Shown here: in pieces, positions 9,285-17,587 of the stretch | Numbering within the stretch: the stretch's first letter is position 1 | Layout: the number at the start of each line of letters is the position of its first letter | Origin: Streptomyces solicavernae | GTDB lineage: Bacteria; Actinomycetota; Actinomycetes; Streptomycetales; Streptomycetaceae | Assembly (NCBI RefSeq): GCF_029968095.1 | Contig: NZ_JASCIR010000014.1 | Coordinates: 1-64,000, forward strand | Reading direction: 5' to 3' | Length of the DNA: 64,000 bases | Made by a program: the position numbers and the translations under genes | Notes under the pieces: generated by a model | Databases searched by the model: none | Told to the model about the DNA's origin: nothing | Seen by the model: only the letters and a program-made list of their open reading frames with translations

Positions 9285-9416
9285 CGTCCTCAAACGCCGG
9301 ACAGGCTGATTCAAGCCCCGACAGAGGCGCGGGGAACTGCGCGACCAGCCACCACGGCGCCGCAGTCGGACGACAGCCGACGGCAGTCTTTCGGGAAGGG
9401 GCGGGGTGGGGAAGGC
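9285..9416. repeat. Composite Streptomyces intergenic repeat downstream of def
   Basis: Contains CTCAAACGCCGGACAGGCTGA (about 9289-9309), a GGCGCGGGGAACTGCGCGA block, and at 9389-9413 a GGGAAGGGGCGGGGTGGGG tract. In def orientation that tract is a CCCCACCCCGCCCC-TTCCCGAAAG unit placed directly after the stop. The same modules recur near 40108-40205 and 51414-51545. Confidence 0.7.
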
Positions 9417-9959
9417 TTAGCGCGCCCCCCACGGCGCTCGGCGGGCCGCCCGGAGGACGCGTGCCCTGCGCCACCCCGCAAGCAGGTCCGGGTAGACCGT
9501 GCCCGACAAGTGGTCGCACTCGTGCTGAAGGCACCGGGCGAACCACCCCGTGCCCTCGATGCGGACGGGGGCGCCGTGGCGGTCGACGCCCTCGATCAGC
9601 GCGCGGTCGAAGCGCGGGGTCTGCGCCTCCAGGCCCGGCAGGGAGAGGCAGCCCTCGGGGCCGCGTACGGTGTCGCCGTCGGCGGCAAGCAGGCGCGGGT
9701 TGACCACATGGCCGAGGTGGCGGCGGTCCTCGTCGTCCGGGCAGTCGTAGACGAACACCCGCTGCGGGACGCCGATCTGGTTGGCGGCGAGGCCCACGCC
9801 CGCGGCGGCGTACATGGTCGCGAACATGTCCTCGACGAGACGGGACAGTTCGGGGCCGAACTCGGTGACGTCCGCGCACGGCCCGTGCAGCACGGGGTCG
9901 CCGAGCAGGGTCAGGGGCCGTACGCGCCCGGAACTGCCGGGGATCGATCCGTGTCGCAT
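9417..9959 (-). CDS. def: Peptide deformylase
   Basis: 180 aa. All three metal/catalytic motifs are present: GVGLAANQIG (motif I), EGCLS (motif II, Cys ligand) and QHECDH (motif III, His-Glu-His). It removes the N-formyl group from nascent proteins. The ATG at 9959 gives the usual actinobacterial beginning (MRHGSIPGSSGRVRPLTLLG). The open frame runs much further upstream, but that part is antisense to murT. Streptomyces usually carries several def paralogues, so this need not be the sole copy. It is divergent from murT over a 138-bp gap. Confidence 0.93.
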   Translation of the reverse strand: MRHGSIPGSSGRVRPLTLLGDPVLHGPCADVTEFGPELSRLVEDMFATMYAAAGVGLAANQIGVPQRVFVYDCPDDEDRRHLGHVVNPRLLAADGDTVRGPEGCLSLPGLEAQTPRFDRALIEGVDRHGAPVRIEGTGWFARCLQHECDHLSGTVYPDLLAGWRRARVLRAARRAPWGAR

Positions 9960-10097
9960 GGCGGTCAAGCGTACGTTCCGGTGTACTGCGGCGGGCGTCA
10001 CGGTGCCGCAGTTCGGGCACCGGCGGGGATCTCGATAGGCTGAGGCCACCAGTGCCGGGGGCAGGCGCGGCGCCGGAAGCAAGGAGGAACTAGGACG

Positions 10098-11345
10098 ATG
10101 GCAGCAAACCCGGGTGGCGCGGACCCGCTGACCCCGCGGGCCAAGCTGGCCGTGACGGCCGGCAAGGCGGTCGCGGCGGCGTCGCGGGCCGCGGGCCGCG
10201 GCAGCGGATCGGTGATCGGCGGCCGCGTGGCCCTGAAGCTCGACCCGGACCTGCTCGGCCGGCTCGCCCAGCACCTCGACGTGGTCCTGGTCTCGGCGAC
10301 CAACGGCAAGACCACCACCACGCGGCTGATCGCGGAGGCCCTCGGCGCCGCCGGACCCGTGGTGTCCAACGCGCTCGGCGCCAACATGCCCGCGGGCATC
10401 ACCTCGGCGCTCGCCGGCGGTTCGGACGCCAAGTTCGGTGTGATCGAGGTCGACGAGAAGTACCTCGCCGGAGTCGCGCGCGACGTGGGCCCGAAGGCCA
10501 TCGCCCTGCTCAACCTCTCCCGCGACCAGCTCGACCGGGCCGCCGAGACCCGCATGCTGGCCGAGAAGTGGCGCGAGGGCCTGGCCGGCTCCAAGGCCAC
10601 GATCATCGCCAACGCCGACGACCCGCTCGTGGTGTGGGCCGCGTCCTCCTCGCCGAACGTGGTGTGGGTCGCGGCCGGCCAGGAGTGGAAGGACGACGCC
10701 TGGTCCTGCCCGTCCTGCGGTGGCGTGATGCAGCGCCCCGGCGACGACTGGTTCTGCGGCGAGTGCGGTTTCCGCCGACCCGCGCCGAGCTGGGCGCTGG
10801 GCGGCGACCACGTCCTCGACCCGCACGGCTCCGCCTGGCCGATCCAGCTGCAGCTGCCCGGCCGCGCCAACAAGGCCAACGCCACCAGCTCCGCCGCCGT
10901 CGCCGCCGCCTTCGGGGTGCCGCCGCAGGTCGCCCTGGAGCGGATGTACCAGGTGCAGGCCGTCGCCGGACGGTACGACGTCGTGCAGTTCATGGAGCGC
11001 GACCTGCGGCTGCTGCTCGCGAAGAACCCGGCCGGCTGGCTGGAGACCTTCTCGCTGATCGACCCGCCGCCCACCCCGGTGATCCTGTCCGTGAACGCGC
11101 GCGGCGCCGACGGTACGGACACCTCCTGGCTGTGGGACGTCGACTACACGCGTCTCGCCGGGCACCCGATCTTCGTGATCGGCGACCGCAAGCTGGACCT
11201 GGCCGTGCGCCTCGAAGTGGCCGGCCTGGAGTTCACGGTGTGCGACAGCGTCGACGAGGCCGTGCAGCTGGCCCCGCCCGGACGGATCGAGGCGATCGCC
11301 AACTACACCGCCTTCCAGGACCTGCGCCGCCGCGTCGGCAACTGA
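10098..11345 (+). CDS. murT: Lipid II isoglutaminyl synthase, MurT subunit
   Basis: 415 aa Mur-ligase-like ATPase. The P-loop is SATNGKTTTTRL with Lys71. A four-Cys ribbon (C204, C207, C220, C223) interrupts the central domain as in MurT, and the C-terminal DUF1727-type domain follows (SLIDPPPTPVILSVN). With GatD it converts the alpha-carboxyl of D-Glu in lipid II to the amide, at the cytoplasmic membrane, using ammonia from glutamine. ATG 10098 has AAGGAGGA 9 nt upstream. gatD follows after 43 bp in the same direction, forming the expected two-gene operon. Confidence 0.94.
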   Translation: MAANPGGADPLTPRAKLAVTAGKAVAAASRAAGRGSGSVIGGRVALKLDPDLLGRLAQHLDVVLVSATNGKTTTTRLIAEALGAAGPVVSNALGANMPAGITSALAGGSDAKFGVIEVDEKYLAGVARDVGPKAIALLNLSRDQLDRAAETRMLAEKWREGLAGSKATIIANADDPLVVWAASSSPNVVWVAAGQEWKDDAWSCPSCGGVMQRPGDDWFCGECGFRRPAPSWALGGDHVLDPHGSAWPIQLQLPGRANKANATSSAAVAAAFGVPPQVALERMYQVQAVAGRYDVVQFMERDLRLLLAKNPAGWLETFSLIDPPPTPVILSVNARGADGTDTSWLWDVDYTRLAGHPIFVIGDRKLDLAVRLEVAGLEFTVCDSVDEAVQLAPPGRIEAIANYTAFQDLRRRVGN

Positions 11346-11388
11346 CCCGCGCCTCAAGGCACTTCAAGGCTTCTAAGGACTTTCGAGC

Positions 11389-12117
11389 ATGAGTGACAAC
11401 AGTCTTCGCCTGGTGTGGGTCTACCCGGACCTGCTGAGCACCTACGGCGACCAGGGCAACGCCCTCGTCGTGGAGCGCCGTGCCAACCAGCGCGGCCTGC
11501 ACGTGGAGCGGCACGACGTCCGCAGCGACCAGCCGGTGCCGACCTCCGGTGACATCTACCTGATCGGCGGCGGCGAGGACCGTCCGCAGCGGCTCGCCGC
11601 CGAACGGCTGCGCCGCGACGGCAACCTGAGCCGCGCGGTCGCCAACGGCGCGATCGTGTTCTCGGTGTGCGCGGGCTACCAGATCCTCGGCCACGAGTTC
11701 ATCAACGACCTCGGCCAGCGCGAGCCCGGCCTCGGTCTGCTCGACGTGACGTCCACCCGCGGCGAGGGCGAACGCTGCGTCGGCGACGTACTGGGCGACA
11801 TCGACGAGCCGTTGGGCCTGCCGCAGCTGACCGGGTTCGAGAACCACCAGGGCGTCACGCACGTCGGCCCGAGCGCCCGCCCGTTCGCGCGGGTCCGCCT
11901 GGGCAAGGGCAACGGCACCGGCGACGGCACCGAGGGCGCGTACAACGACACGGTGTTCGGCACGTACATGCACGGCCCGGTGCTCGCCCGGAACCCGCAG
12001 ATCGCCGACATGCTGCTGCGGCTCGCGCTGGACGTGAACGCGCTGCCGCAGGTCGACGACCGCTGGTACGAGGCGCTGCGCAACGAGCGGATCGCGGCCG
12101 CCACGCAGCCCGCGTGA
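11389..12117 (+). CDS. gatD: Lipid II isoglutaminyl synthase, GatD glutaminase subunit
   Basis: 242 aa class I (triad) glutamine amidotransferase of the CobB/CobQ type. The nucleophile is C94 in FSVCAGYQ and the general base H195 in GTYMHGPVLARNP. It releases ammonia from glutamine for MurT. Position, order and motif match the MurT-GatD complex. After the stop comes a run of six TGAGCG copies and then a clear terminator. Confidence 0.94.
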   Translation: MSDNSLRLVWVYPDLLSTYGDQGNALVVERRANQRGLHVERHDVRSDQPVPTSGDIYLIGGGEDRPQRLAAERLRRDGNLSRAVANGAIVFSVCAGYQILGHEFINDLGQREPGLGLLDVTSTRGEGERCVGDVLGDIDEPLGLPQLTGFENHQGVTHVGPSARPFARVRLGKGNGTGDGTEGAYNDTVFGTYMHGPVLARNPQIADMLLRLALDVNALPQVDDRWYEALRNERIAAATQPA

Positions 12118-12226
12118 GCGCGGCCACCGACGATTGAGCGGGGTCGGCCGGCCCGCCTGAGCGGGCACACCGCCGAATGAGCGGGTCGGCCATCCCGCCT
12201 GAGCGGGCCTCAGCACGCTTGAGCGG
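12115..12226 (+). repeat. Stop-codon-anchored TGAGCG repeat after gatD
   Basis: TGAGCG occurs at 12115 (the gatD stop), 12135, 12158, 12178, 12200 and 12220, with spacings of 20, 23, 20, 22 and 20. Spacer sequence is related (GGGTCGGCC, CGCCTGAGCGGGC). It resembles an aged tandem array of about 21 bp. Confidence 0.8.
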
Positions 12227-12227
12227 A

Positions 12228-12263
12228 CGCCTCAGGGGTCTTCACGACCCCTGGGGCGTTTTT
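12228..12263 (+). terminator. Rho-independent-type terminator after murT-gatD
   Basis: A 13-bp stem (CGCCTCAGGGGTC with GACCCCTGGGGCG, one G-U pair), 5-nt loop and a T5 tail at 12259-12263. It is one of the few terminators here with a U-tract. Confidence 0.85.
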
Positions 12264-12390
12264 GTGGTTCCGGACGAAGACCGGCCCGTGAAACGGATTC
12301 GGCGCGGTCGCTTCGCACTAGTAGGGTGACGCTGTCTTAGCCGGACGACGTGGTCCGGTCTTCCGCCCACGTTGCAAGGGTTCTTGGGTC

Positions 12391-13416
12391 ATGCGTATTG
12401 GTGTGCTCACCTCCGGCGGCGACTGCCCCGGCCTCAACGCGGTCATTCGCTCGGTCGTGCACCGTGCCGTCGCCGACCACGGCGACGAGGTCATCGGCTT
12501 CCACGACGGGTGGAAGGGCCTCCTGGAGTGCGACTACCGCAAGCTCGACCTCGACGCGGTCGGCGGCATCCTCGCCCGCGGCGGGACCATCCTCGGCTCC
12601 TCCCGCGTCCAGCCCGCGCACCTGCGGGACGGCGTCGAGCGGGCCAAGGGCCACGTCGCGGAGCTCGGCCTGGACGCGATCATCCCGATCGGCGGCGAGG
12701 GCACGCTGAAGGCGGCCCGGCTCCTCTCCGACGCGGGACTGCCGATCGTCGGCGTGCCGAAGACCATCGACAACGACATCGCCGTCACCGACGTCACGTT
12801 CGGCTTCGACACCGCGGTCGGCGTGGCCACCGAGGCGCTGGACCGCCTGAAGACCACCGCCGAGTCGCACCAGCGCGTCCTGATCGTCGAGGTCATGGGC
12901 CGGCACACCGGCTGGATCGCGCTCAACTCCGGTATGGCGGCCGGTGCGCACGCGATCGTCGTGCCCGAGCGGCCCTTCGACATCGAGGAGCTGACGGCGA
13001 AGGTCGGCGCCCGTTTCGAGGCCGGCAAGAAGTTCGCCATCGTCGTCGCCGCCGAGGGCGCCAAGCCGCGCGCCGGTTCGATGGAGTTCGACGAGGGCGG
13101 CAAGGACATCTACGGCCACGAGCGTTTCGCGGGCATCGCCCGTCAGCTCTCCATCGAGCTGGAGCAGCGCCTCGGCAAGGAGGCCCGCCCGGTGATCCTC
13201 GGCCATGTGCAGCGCGGCGGCACCCCCACCGCGTACGACCGGGTTCTCGCCACGCGCTTCGGCTGGCACGCCGTCGAGGCCGCGCACCGTGGGGAGTTCG
13301 GGATGATGACCGCGCTGCAGGGCACCGAGATCATCATGGCGCCCCTCGCGCAGGCCGTGGAGACGCTGAAGACGGTGCCCGCCGACCGGTACGCGGAGGC
13401 CGAGACCGTCCTCTGA
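12391..13416 (+). CDS. pfkA: 6-phosphofructokinase
   Basis: 341 aa. It has the GGDCPGLN nucleotide loop at residues 9-16, GGEGT near 95 and PKTIDND near 118-124, which bind phosphates and catalytic Mg. The Gly/Lys pattern at the two classical selectivity positions is that of the actinobacterial group III enzymes. The studied S. coelicolor member of that group uses ATP (from memory), so ATP use is likely but not certain. It phosphorylates fructose 6-phosphate in glycolysis. ATG 12391 has only a weak SD. It is flanked by terminators on both sides and is therefore monocistronic. Confidence 0.94.
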   Translation: MRIGVLTSGGDCPGLNAVIRSVVHRAVADHGDEVIGFHDGWKGLLECDYRKLDLDAVGGILARGGTILGSSRVQPAHLRDGVERAKGHVAELGLDAIIPIGGEGTLKAARLLSDAGLPIVGVPKTIDNDIAVTDVTFGFDTAVGVATEALDRLKTTAESHQRVLIVEVMGRHTGWIALNSGMAAGAHAIVVPERPFDIEELTAKVGARFEAGKKFAIVVAAEGAKPRAGSMEFDEGGKDIYGHERFAGIARQLSIELEQRLGKEARPVILGHVQRGGTPTAYDRVLATRFGWHAVEAAHRGEFGMMTALQGTEIIMAPLAQAVETLKTVPADRYAEAETVL

Positions 13417-13439
13417 TCTCTGGTGACCTCTGCTGTCCC

Positions 13440-13477
13440 GAACCGCCCCCGGCCGCACTCCCGGCCGGGGGCGGTTC
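13440..13477 (+). terminator. Terminator hairpin after pfkA
   Basis: Perfect 16-bp stem (13440-13455 with 13462-13477) and a 6-nt loop, 24 bp after the pfkA stop. Confidence 0.85.
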
Positions 13478-13517
13478 TACTCTGGTCCGGACAACCGGCA
13501 CGAATCAGGAGCAGCGG

Positions 13518-14468
13518 ATGGATCACAGCGGGCACGGCATGACGATGGATCTGCCGCCGTTCACGCTGGGCCGAGCCCTTCAGTTCTCTTCGGACCCGTT
13601 CTTCCTGGTGGGCTGCCTGCTGGCGCTCGGCCTGTACGGATGGGCCATGGTGCGGCTGCGGCGCCGCGGCGACTCCTGGCCGGTCGGCCGCGCGGTCTCG
13701 TTCGTGCTCGGCGTGCTGACCGTCGCCCTGGTGATGTGCACCAAGCTGAACGACTACGGCATGGTCATGTTCAGCGTGCACATGGTGCAGCACATGGTGA
13801 TCAGCATGCTGTCGCCGATCCTGCTGCTCCTGGGCGCGCCGATCACGCTGGCGCTGCGGGCGCTGCCGGTCGCGGGGCGTGGCCGCAAGGGGCCGCGTGA
13901 GCTGCTGCTGATGCTGCTGCACAGCCGGTACATGAAGATCATCACGCACCCGGCGTTCACCATCCCGCTGTTCATCGCGAGCCTGTACGCGCTGTACTTC
14001 ACGCCGCTCTTCGACTTCCTGATGGGGTCCACGCCGGGGCACATCGCGATGATGGTGCACTTCCTGGCGGTGGGTCTGGTGTTCTTCTGGCCGATCATGG
14101 GCGTGGACCCGGGCCCGCACCGGCCCGGCTATGTGATGCGGATGCTGGAGCTGTTCGCGGGCATGCCGTTCCACGCGTTCTTCGGCATCGCCCTGATGAT
14201 GGCGACCCAGCCGATGGTGGGTACGTACATGAATCCGCCGGCCTCGCTCGGCATCGACGCCCTGGCCGACCAGGAGGCGGCCGGCGGCATCGCCTGGGCG
14301 TTCAGTGAGATCCCGTCGGTGGTCGTGCTCGTGGCGCTGCTGTTCCAGTGGCGCAAGTCCGAGGAGCGCGAGGCCCGGCGCAAGGACCGCAAGGCGGACC
14401 GGGACGGCGACAAGGAGCTGGAGGCGTACAACGCCTATCTGGCCTCGTTGCACGCACGCGGTCAATAG
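13518..14468 (+). CDS. CtaG-like cytochrome c oxidase assembly membrane protein
   Basis: 316 aa with about seven membrane helices, of the CtaG/caa3-assembly family. Conserved-looking His and Met residues appear in HMVQHMVISM, TPGHIAMMVHFLAVG and MPFHAFFGIALM. The N-terminus (MDHSGHGMTMD) is His/Met-rich and could bind copper. The family is implicated in delivering copper to cytochrome oxidase. The cytoplasmic tail is charged and helical (KSEEREARRKDRKADRDGDK). ATG 13518 follows AGGAG. The last codons and the TAG stop are part of an 18-bp direct duplication. Confidence 0.88.
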   Translation: MDHSGHGMTMDLPPFTLGRALQFSSDPFFLVGCLLALGLYGWAMVRLRRRGDSWPVGRAVSFVLGVLTVALVMCTKLNDYGMVMFSVHMVQHMVISMLSPILLLLGAPITLALRALPVAGRGRKGPRELLLMLLHSRYMKIITHPAFTIPLFIASLYALYFTPLFDFLMGSTPGHIAMMVHFLAVGLVFFWPIMGVDPGPHRPGYVMRMLELFAGMPFHAFFGIALMMATQPMVGTYMNPPASLGIDALADQEAAGGIAWAFSEIPSVVVLVALLFQWRKSEEREARRKDRKADRDGDKELEAYNAYLASLHARGQ

Positions 14469-14483
14469 CACGCACGCGGTCAA
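14450..14483 (+). repeat. 18-bp duplication spanning the stop of the CtaG-like gene
   Basis: GCACGCACGCGGTCAA occurs at 14450-14465 and again at 14468-14483, period 18, with the TAG stop (14466-14468) at the junction. The second copy has no role in coding. Confidence 0.85.
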
Positions 14484-14506
14484 CAGGCAGCACCCCGCTC
14501 CCGCGG

Positions 14507-14562
14507 AAGGCCCCCGGAAAGCGCAGGACGACCAACGGCGTCAGCGCAGTTCCGGGGGCCTT
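14507..14562 (+). terminator. Long-loop hairpin after the CtaG-like gene
   Basis: 13-bp perfect arms AAGGCCCCCGGAA (14507-14519) and its complement (14550-14562) enclose a 30-nt loop. It is placed as a terminator between the CtaG-like gene and the small membrane protein. Confidence 0.6.
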
Positions 14563-14665
14563 CTGTGACGGCCGCTGGCGCGGGCGGGCCTGTGCGGGGG
14601 ACCATGGGGTCAGGTCGCGGGCGGGCACCGGCCGGGTGTCCGTCCGTCGTGAGGAGGGTGTTGCG

Positions 14666-14845
14666 ATGCCCGGTTCGACGAAGATGCCCAGTTCCACGAA
14701 GACGATGGGGGTGGCCACCGTCGGAGCGCTCGTCGCGGTGACGGGCTACACGGTCGCCCTCGGCAGCAACGGCTGGCTGTGGTTCGGCTGGATCGTGCTC
14801 GGACTGATCACCGCCGCGGTGGCCCTGTCCAACCCCACGCCCTGA
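14666..14845 (+). CDS. Small two-helix membrane protein, unknown function
   Basis: 59 aa. A short Ser/Thr/Lys-rich N-terminus is followed by two hydrophobic segments (about 15-32 and 37-55) joined by a GSNGW turn. It ends SNPTP. GAGGAGG lies 9 nt before ATG 14666, which supports translation. I do not recognise a family beyond the small hypothetical membrane proteins common in Streptomyces. It is convergent with the carnitine operon. Confidence 0.65.
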   Translation: MPGSTKMPSSTKTMGVATVGALVAVTGYTVALGSNGWLWFGWIVLGLITAAVALSNPTP

Positions 14846-14925
14846 GCGTCCCCCTCCGGGAAGCCGTACGGGCCCCGCCTCCCCGGGAAGGAGACAGGGC
14901 CCGCAGGCGTGTGGGGCGGGTGGGT

Positions 14926-15420
14926 TCAGGCCACGGGGGCGATGGACCGGCCCGCCCAGTTAGGAGCCTCGGCGACGAGCGAGGCGAGCCGGTCCCGGAT
15001 CTCGTCCGGGAAGGGTGTGGTGCGCCCGGCCTGCTGGTCGACGTGGAGGGCGAGCAGCTCGGTGGTGGCCACCGGCTCGGCGCCCTCGGGAACCTCGGTC
15101 TCGGGCTCGTCCAGGACGAAGAGCTCGTGGACGAAGTGCGCCTTCTTCGCGGCGGCGCCGAGGATCCGGGTGCGGACCGCGAGGTGAGCGCCCTCGGGGA
15201 CGTCGTTGAGGTACCGGATGTGCGACTCGACGGTGTAGAGGGAGCAGCCCGTGGACTCGCGGTACGCGGAGTGCAGGCCCGCCTCGATCATCATGGCGTC
15301 GGTGGCGTGGCCGAAGACGAGGACGTAGAAGGCCTCGCTCATGTGGCCGTTGTAGTCGATCCACTCCGGCCTGACCGTGCGGTGCAGCAGGGGCAGGGTC
15401 TGCTCGGTCGTAGTGGTCAT
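14926..15420 (-). CDS. Hotdog thioesterase, probable betainyl-CoA thioesterase (CdhB-like)
   Basis: 164 aa, single hotdog domain. The signature is EWIDYNGHMSEAFY (about residues 17-30), with the Asp-Tyr-Asn-His typical of 4HBT-type thioesterases. Its ATG overlaps the TGA of the upstream dehydrogenase by ATGA, so the two are co-translated. Together with that dehydrogenase and the BKACE enzyme, the context matches the P. aeruginosa-type carnitine pathway, where this enzyme hydrolyses betainyl-CoA to glycine betaine and CoA. The specific substrate is inference from operon context. Confidence 0.82.
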   Translation of the reverse strand: MTTTTEQTLPLLHRTVRPEWIDYNGHMSEAFYVLVFGHATDAMMIEAGLHSAYRESTGCSLYTVESHIRYLNDVPEGAHLAVRTRILGAAAKKAHFVHELFVLDEPETEVPEGAEPVATTELLALHVDQQAGRTTPFPDEIRDRLASLVAEAPNWAGRSIAPVA

Positions 15421-16424
15421 GCGTTCTCCTGGTGCTGATCGGCGCTCTGGGCGCGCTGCTGCGGCAGGCGGCCGGTCGCGCGCAGGACATCGATGACGCC
15501 CTGGTCGCGTTCGGCCACCAGATCCGCGATGGTGCGTCCTGCGGCCTCCTCGTCGCAACCCGCGACCACGGCGTCGTACAGCTTCTTGTCCAGCTCGGGG
15601 GCCTCAAGCCGGGTCCACGGGGACTTCAGGGACGGGCCGAAGTGGTCCAGCATGTGAGCCATTCCACCCTCGCCGCCCGCGAGCGCGAAGGTCAGCATCG
15701 GGCCCATGAACGCCCAACGCAGGCCCGGGCCTTCGGTGATGGAGTCGTCGATCTCCTGCACGGTGGCCTCGCCGTTCGCGACCATGTGCAGGGCCTCGCG
15801 CCACAGGGCTTCCTGGAGGCGGTTGGCGATGAAGCCGGGCACCTCGCTCTGCATGGTGATCACGGACTTGCCGGCCACGTCGTAGAACCGGGAGGACCAG
15901 GTCACGGCGTGCTCGGCGGTCTGCTCGCCGCCGACGACCTCGACGAGTGGGATCAGGTACGGCGGGTTGAACGGGTGGCCGACGACCAGGCGGCCCGGGT
16001 CGGCGGCCGTGGTCTGCATGTCGGTCATCGGGTAGCCGGAGGTGGAGGAGGCGATGACGACTCCGGCGGGGGCGGCGGCGTCCAGCTGGGCCAGCAGGTC
16101 CCGCTTGAGCTCCAGCTTCTCGGGGGCGCTCTCCTGCACGAACTGGGCGTCGGCGACGGCCTCTTCGAGGGTGGCGGCGACGGTGAGGCGGTCACGGGAC
16201 GCACCGTCGGCGAGGCCGAGCTGGGTGAGCGCGGGCCAGGCGGCGTCGACCAGGCGGCGCAGCTTGACCTCGGCGTCGGGGGCCGGGTCCCAGGCGGTGA
16301 CGTCGTAGCCGCGGGCCAGGAAGTGGGCGACCCAGCCGCCGCCGATGACGCCGGCACCGATGCAGGCGACGCGGGTGACGTCCTCGGGGGCGCAGGGGGC
16401 TTCGGGGGTGGTGACAGCGGTCAT
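15417..16424 (-). CDS. L-carnitine dehydrogenase (3-hydroxyacyl-CoA dehydrogenase fold)
   Basis: 335 aa. The Rossmann fingerprint is GAGVIGGGW (about 23-31), and the catalytic region ASSTSGYPMTD and HPFNPPYLIPLVEVVGG follows. The C-terminal segment GPGLRWAFMGPMLTF, then AGGEGGMAHMLDHFGPSLK, is characteristic of L-carnitine dehydrogenases rather than beta-oxidation enzymes (from memory). It would oxidise L-carnitine to 3-dehydrocarnitine with NAD+. It is located between the BKACE gene (48-bp gap) and the thioesterase (4-bp overlap). The ATG at 16424 has a GAGGA SD (rc of 16427-16431). Confidence 0.88.
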   Translation of the reverse strand: MTAVTTPEAPCAPEDVTRVACIGAGVIGGGWVAHFLARGYDVTAWDPAPDAEVKLRRLVDAAWPALTQLGLADGASRDRLTVAATLEEAVADAQFVQESAPEKLELKRDLLAQLDAAAPAGVVIASSTSGYPMTDMQTTAADPGRLVVGHPFNPPYLIPLVEVVGGEQTAEHAVTWSSRFYDVAGKSVITMQSEVPGFIANRLQEALWREALHMVANGEATVQEIDDSITEGPGLRWAFMGPMLTFALAGGEGGMAHMLDHFGPSLKSPWTRLEAPELDKKLYDAVVAGCDEEAAGRTIADLVAERDQGVIDVLRATGRLPQQRAQSADQHQENA

Positions 16425-16472
16425 GAGGAGTCCTCGGGCAGGGGGTGTGCGGGGGTTCTCAGCGGTACGGCG

Positions 16473-17369
16473 TCAGGCGCGGGGCTTCAGGCCGAGCTTC
16501 ACGCGGGCCTCGTCCGGCGTGACGACGCGGGCGCCGATGGACTCGGTGATCTGCACGGCGCGCTCGACCAGCTGGGCGTTGGTGGCCTTGTTGCCCTTGC
16601 CGAGGTACAGGTTGTCCTCCAGGCCGACGCGGACGTGCCCGCCGAGCAGGATGGACTGGGCGACCCACGGCATCTGCATGCGGCCGATGGCGAAGCTGGC
16701 CCACTGGGCGTGCTCGGGCAGCATGTTGACCATGGACTGCAGGACGCCCGGGTCGGCGGGCGCGCCCCACGGGATGCCCATGCACAGCTGGAAGACGGTG
16801 GGGTCGTCGAGCAGACCCTCCTCGCGCAGCTGCTTGGCGAACCACAGGTGGCCGGTGTCGAAGATCTCCAGCTCGGGCCGTACGCCGAGCTCCTGGATGC
16901 GCTTGGCGCCCTGGCGGAGCATCTCCGGGGTGGAGACGTAGAGGTTGTCGCCGAAGTTGAGGGAGCCGCAGTCCAGGGTGCAGATGTCGGGCAGCAGCTC
17001 GTCCACGTGCGGGAGCCGGTCGAGGCCGCCGACCAGGTCGGTGCCGGGCAGCTCGCCGAGCTTCTCCAGCGGCTGGAGCGGGTCGACGACGAGGTCGCCG
17101 CCCATGCCGGCCGTGAGGTTGATGATGACGTCGGTGCCGGTCTCCTTGATGCGCTCGACCGTCTCGCGGTAGAGCCGCGGGTCGCGGGAGGGGGCGCCGG
17201 TCTCGGGGTCGCGCACGTGGATGTGCACGGCGGCGGCTCCCGCCTCGGCGGCCTCGACGGCGGACTTGGCGATCTGCTCGGGCGTGACGGGCACGTGCGG
17301 GCTCTTGCGGACGGTGTCGCCGGCGCCGGTGAGGGCGGCGGTGATGATGACGTCCTGGTTCATGGGCAT
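16473..17369 (-). CDS. BKACE-family beta-keto acid cleavage enzyme (3-dehydrocarnitine:acetyl-CoA)
   Basis: 298 aa TIM-barrel (DUF849/BKACE). Zinc ligands H49 and H51 lie in VHIHVRDPETG, and the family segments SLNFGDNLY and MGIPWGAPAD are present. BKACE enzymes condense a beta-keto acid with acetyl-CoA to give acetoacetate and a new acyl-CoA; with dehydrocarnitine the product is betainyl-CoA. Substrate assignment rests on the two downstream genes. The start is ATG 17369 (MPMNQD), with GGGAG 6 nt upstream; ATG 17363 is the alternative. The frame stays open to 18005, but that part overlaps the regulator and is spurious. Confidence 0.9.
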   Translation of the reverse strand: MPMNQDVIITAALTGAGDTVRKSPHVPVTPEQIAKSAVEAAEAGAAAVHIHVRDPETGAPSRDPRLYRETVERIKETGTDVIINLTAGMGGDLVVDPLQPLEKLGELPGTDLVGGLDRLPHVDELLPDICTLDCGSLNFGDNLYVSTPEMLRQGAKRIQELGVRPELEIFDTGHLWFAKQLREEGLLDDPTVFQLCMGIPWGAPADPGVLQSMVNMLPEHAQWASFAIGRMQMPWVAQSILLGGHVRVGLEDNLYLGKGNKATNAQLVERAVQITESIGARVVTPDEARVKLGLKPRA

Positions 17370-17396
17370 GCGGAACTCCCTTTTCTCGTACGGGAT

Positions 17397-17428
17397 GTGA
17401 GGGGGTGAGGGGGTGAGGGGGTGAGGGG
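17397..17428. repeat. Four-copy 8-bp tandem repeat in the carnitine-operon leader
   Basis: GTGAGGGG is repeated exactly at 17397, 17405, 17413 and 17421, 28-59 bp upstream of the BKACE start. It is C-rich (CCCCTCAC) on the transcribed-strand reading. It may affect mRNA leader structure. Confidence 0.9.
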
Positions 17429-17511
17429 GCGTTACTGAACACGCCGGGGTGGTGGCCCCGGCGGGCGGGGACCACCACCCGGCGCGGGTTTCCGGCGCGG
17501 GGTCGGAGTAC

Positions 17512-17581
17512 GCGGGCCGAGTTGCGCGGGCCGCGTTGCGTGGGCCGCGTTGCGTGGGCCGCGTTGTGCGGGCCGCGTTGT
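17512..17581. repeat. Five-copy 14-bp tandem repeat between regulator and BKACE
   Basis: Units of GCGGGCCGCGTTGC-type sequence start at 17512, 17526, 17540, 17554 and 17568, with one or two changes each. The array ends 6 bp from the regulator's stop codon (17588). Together with the 8-bp array it fills most of the 218-bp gap. Confidence 0.9.
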
Positions 17582-17587
17582 GCGGTC

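Noticed and set aside
17397..17581. CRISPR-like arrays (8-bp and 14-bp repeats)
   Set aside because: Units are directly tandem with no unique spacers, too short, and there are no cas genes anywhere in the window.
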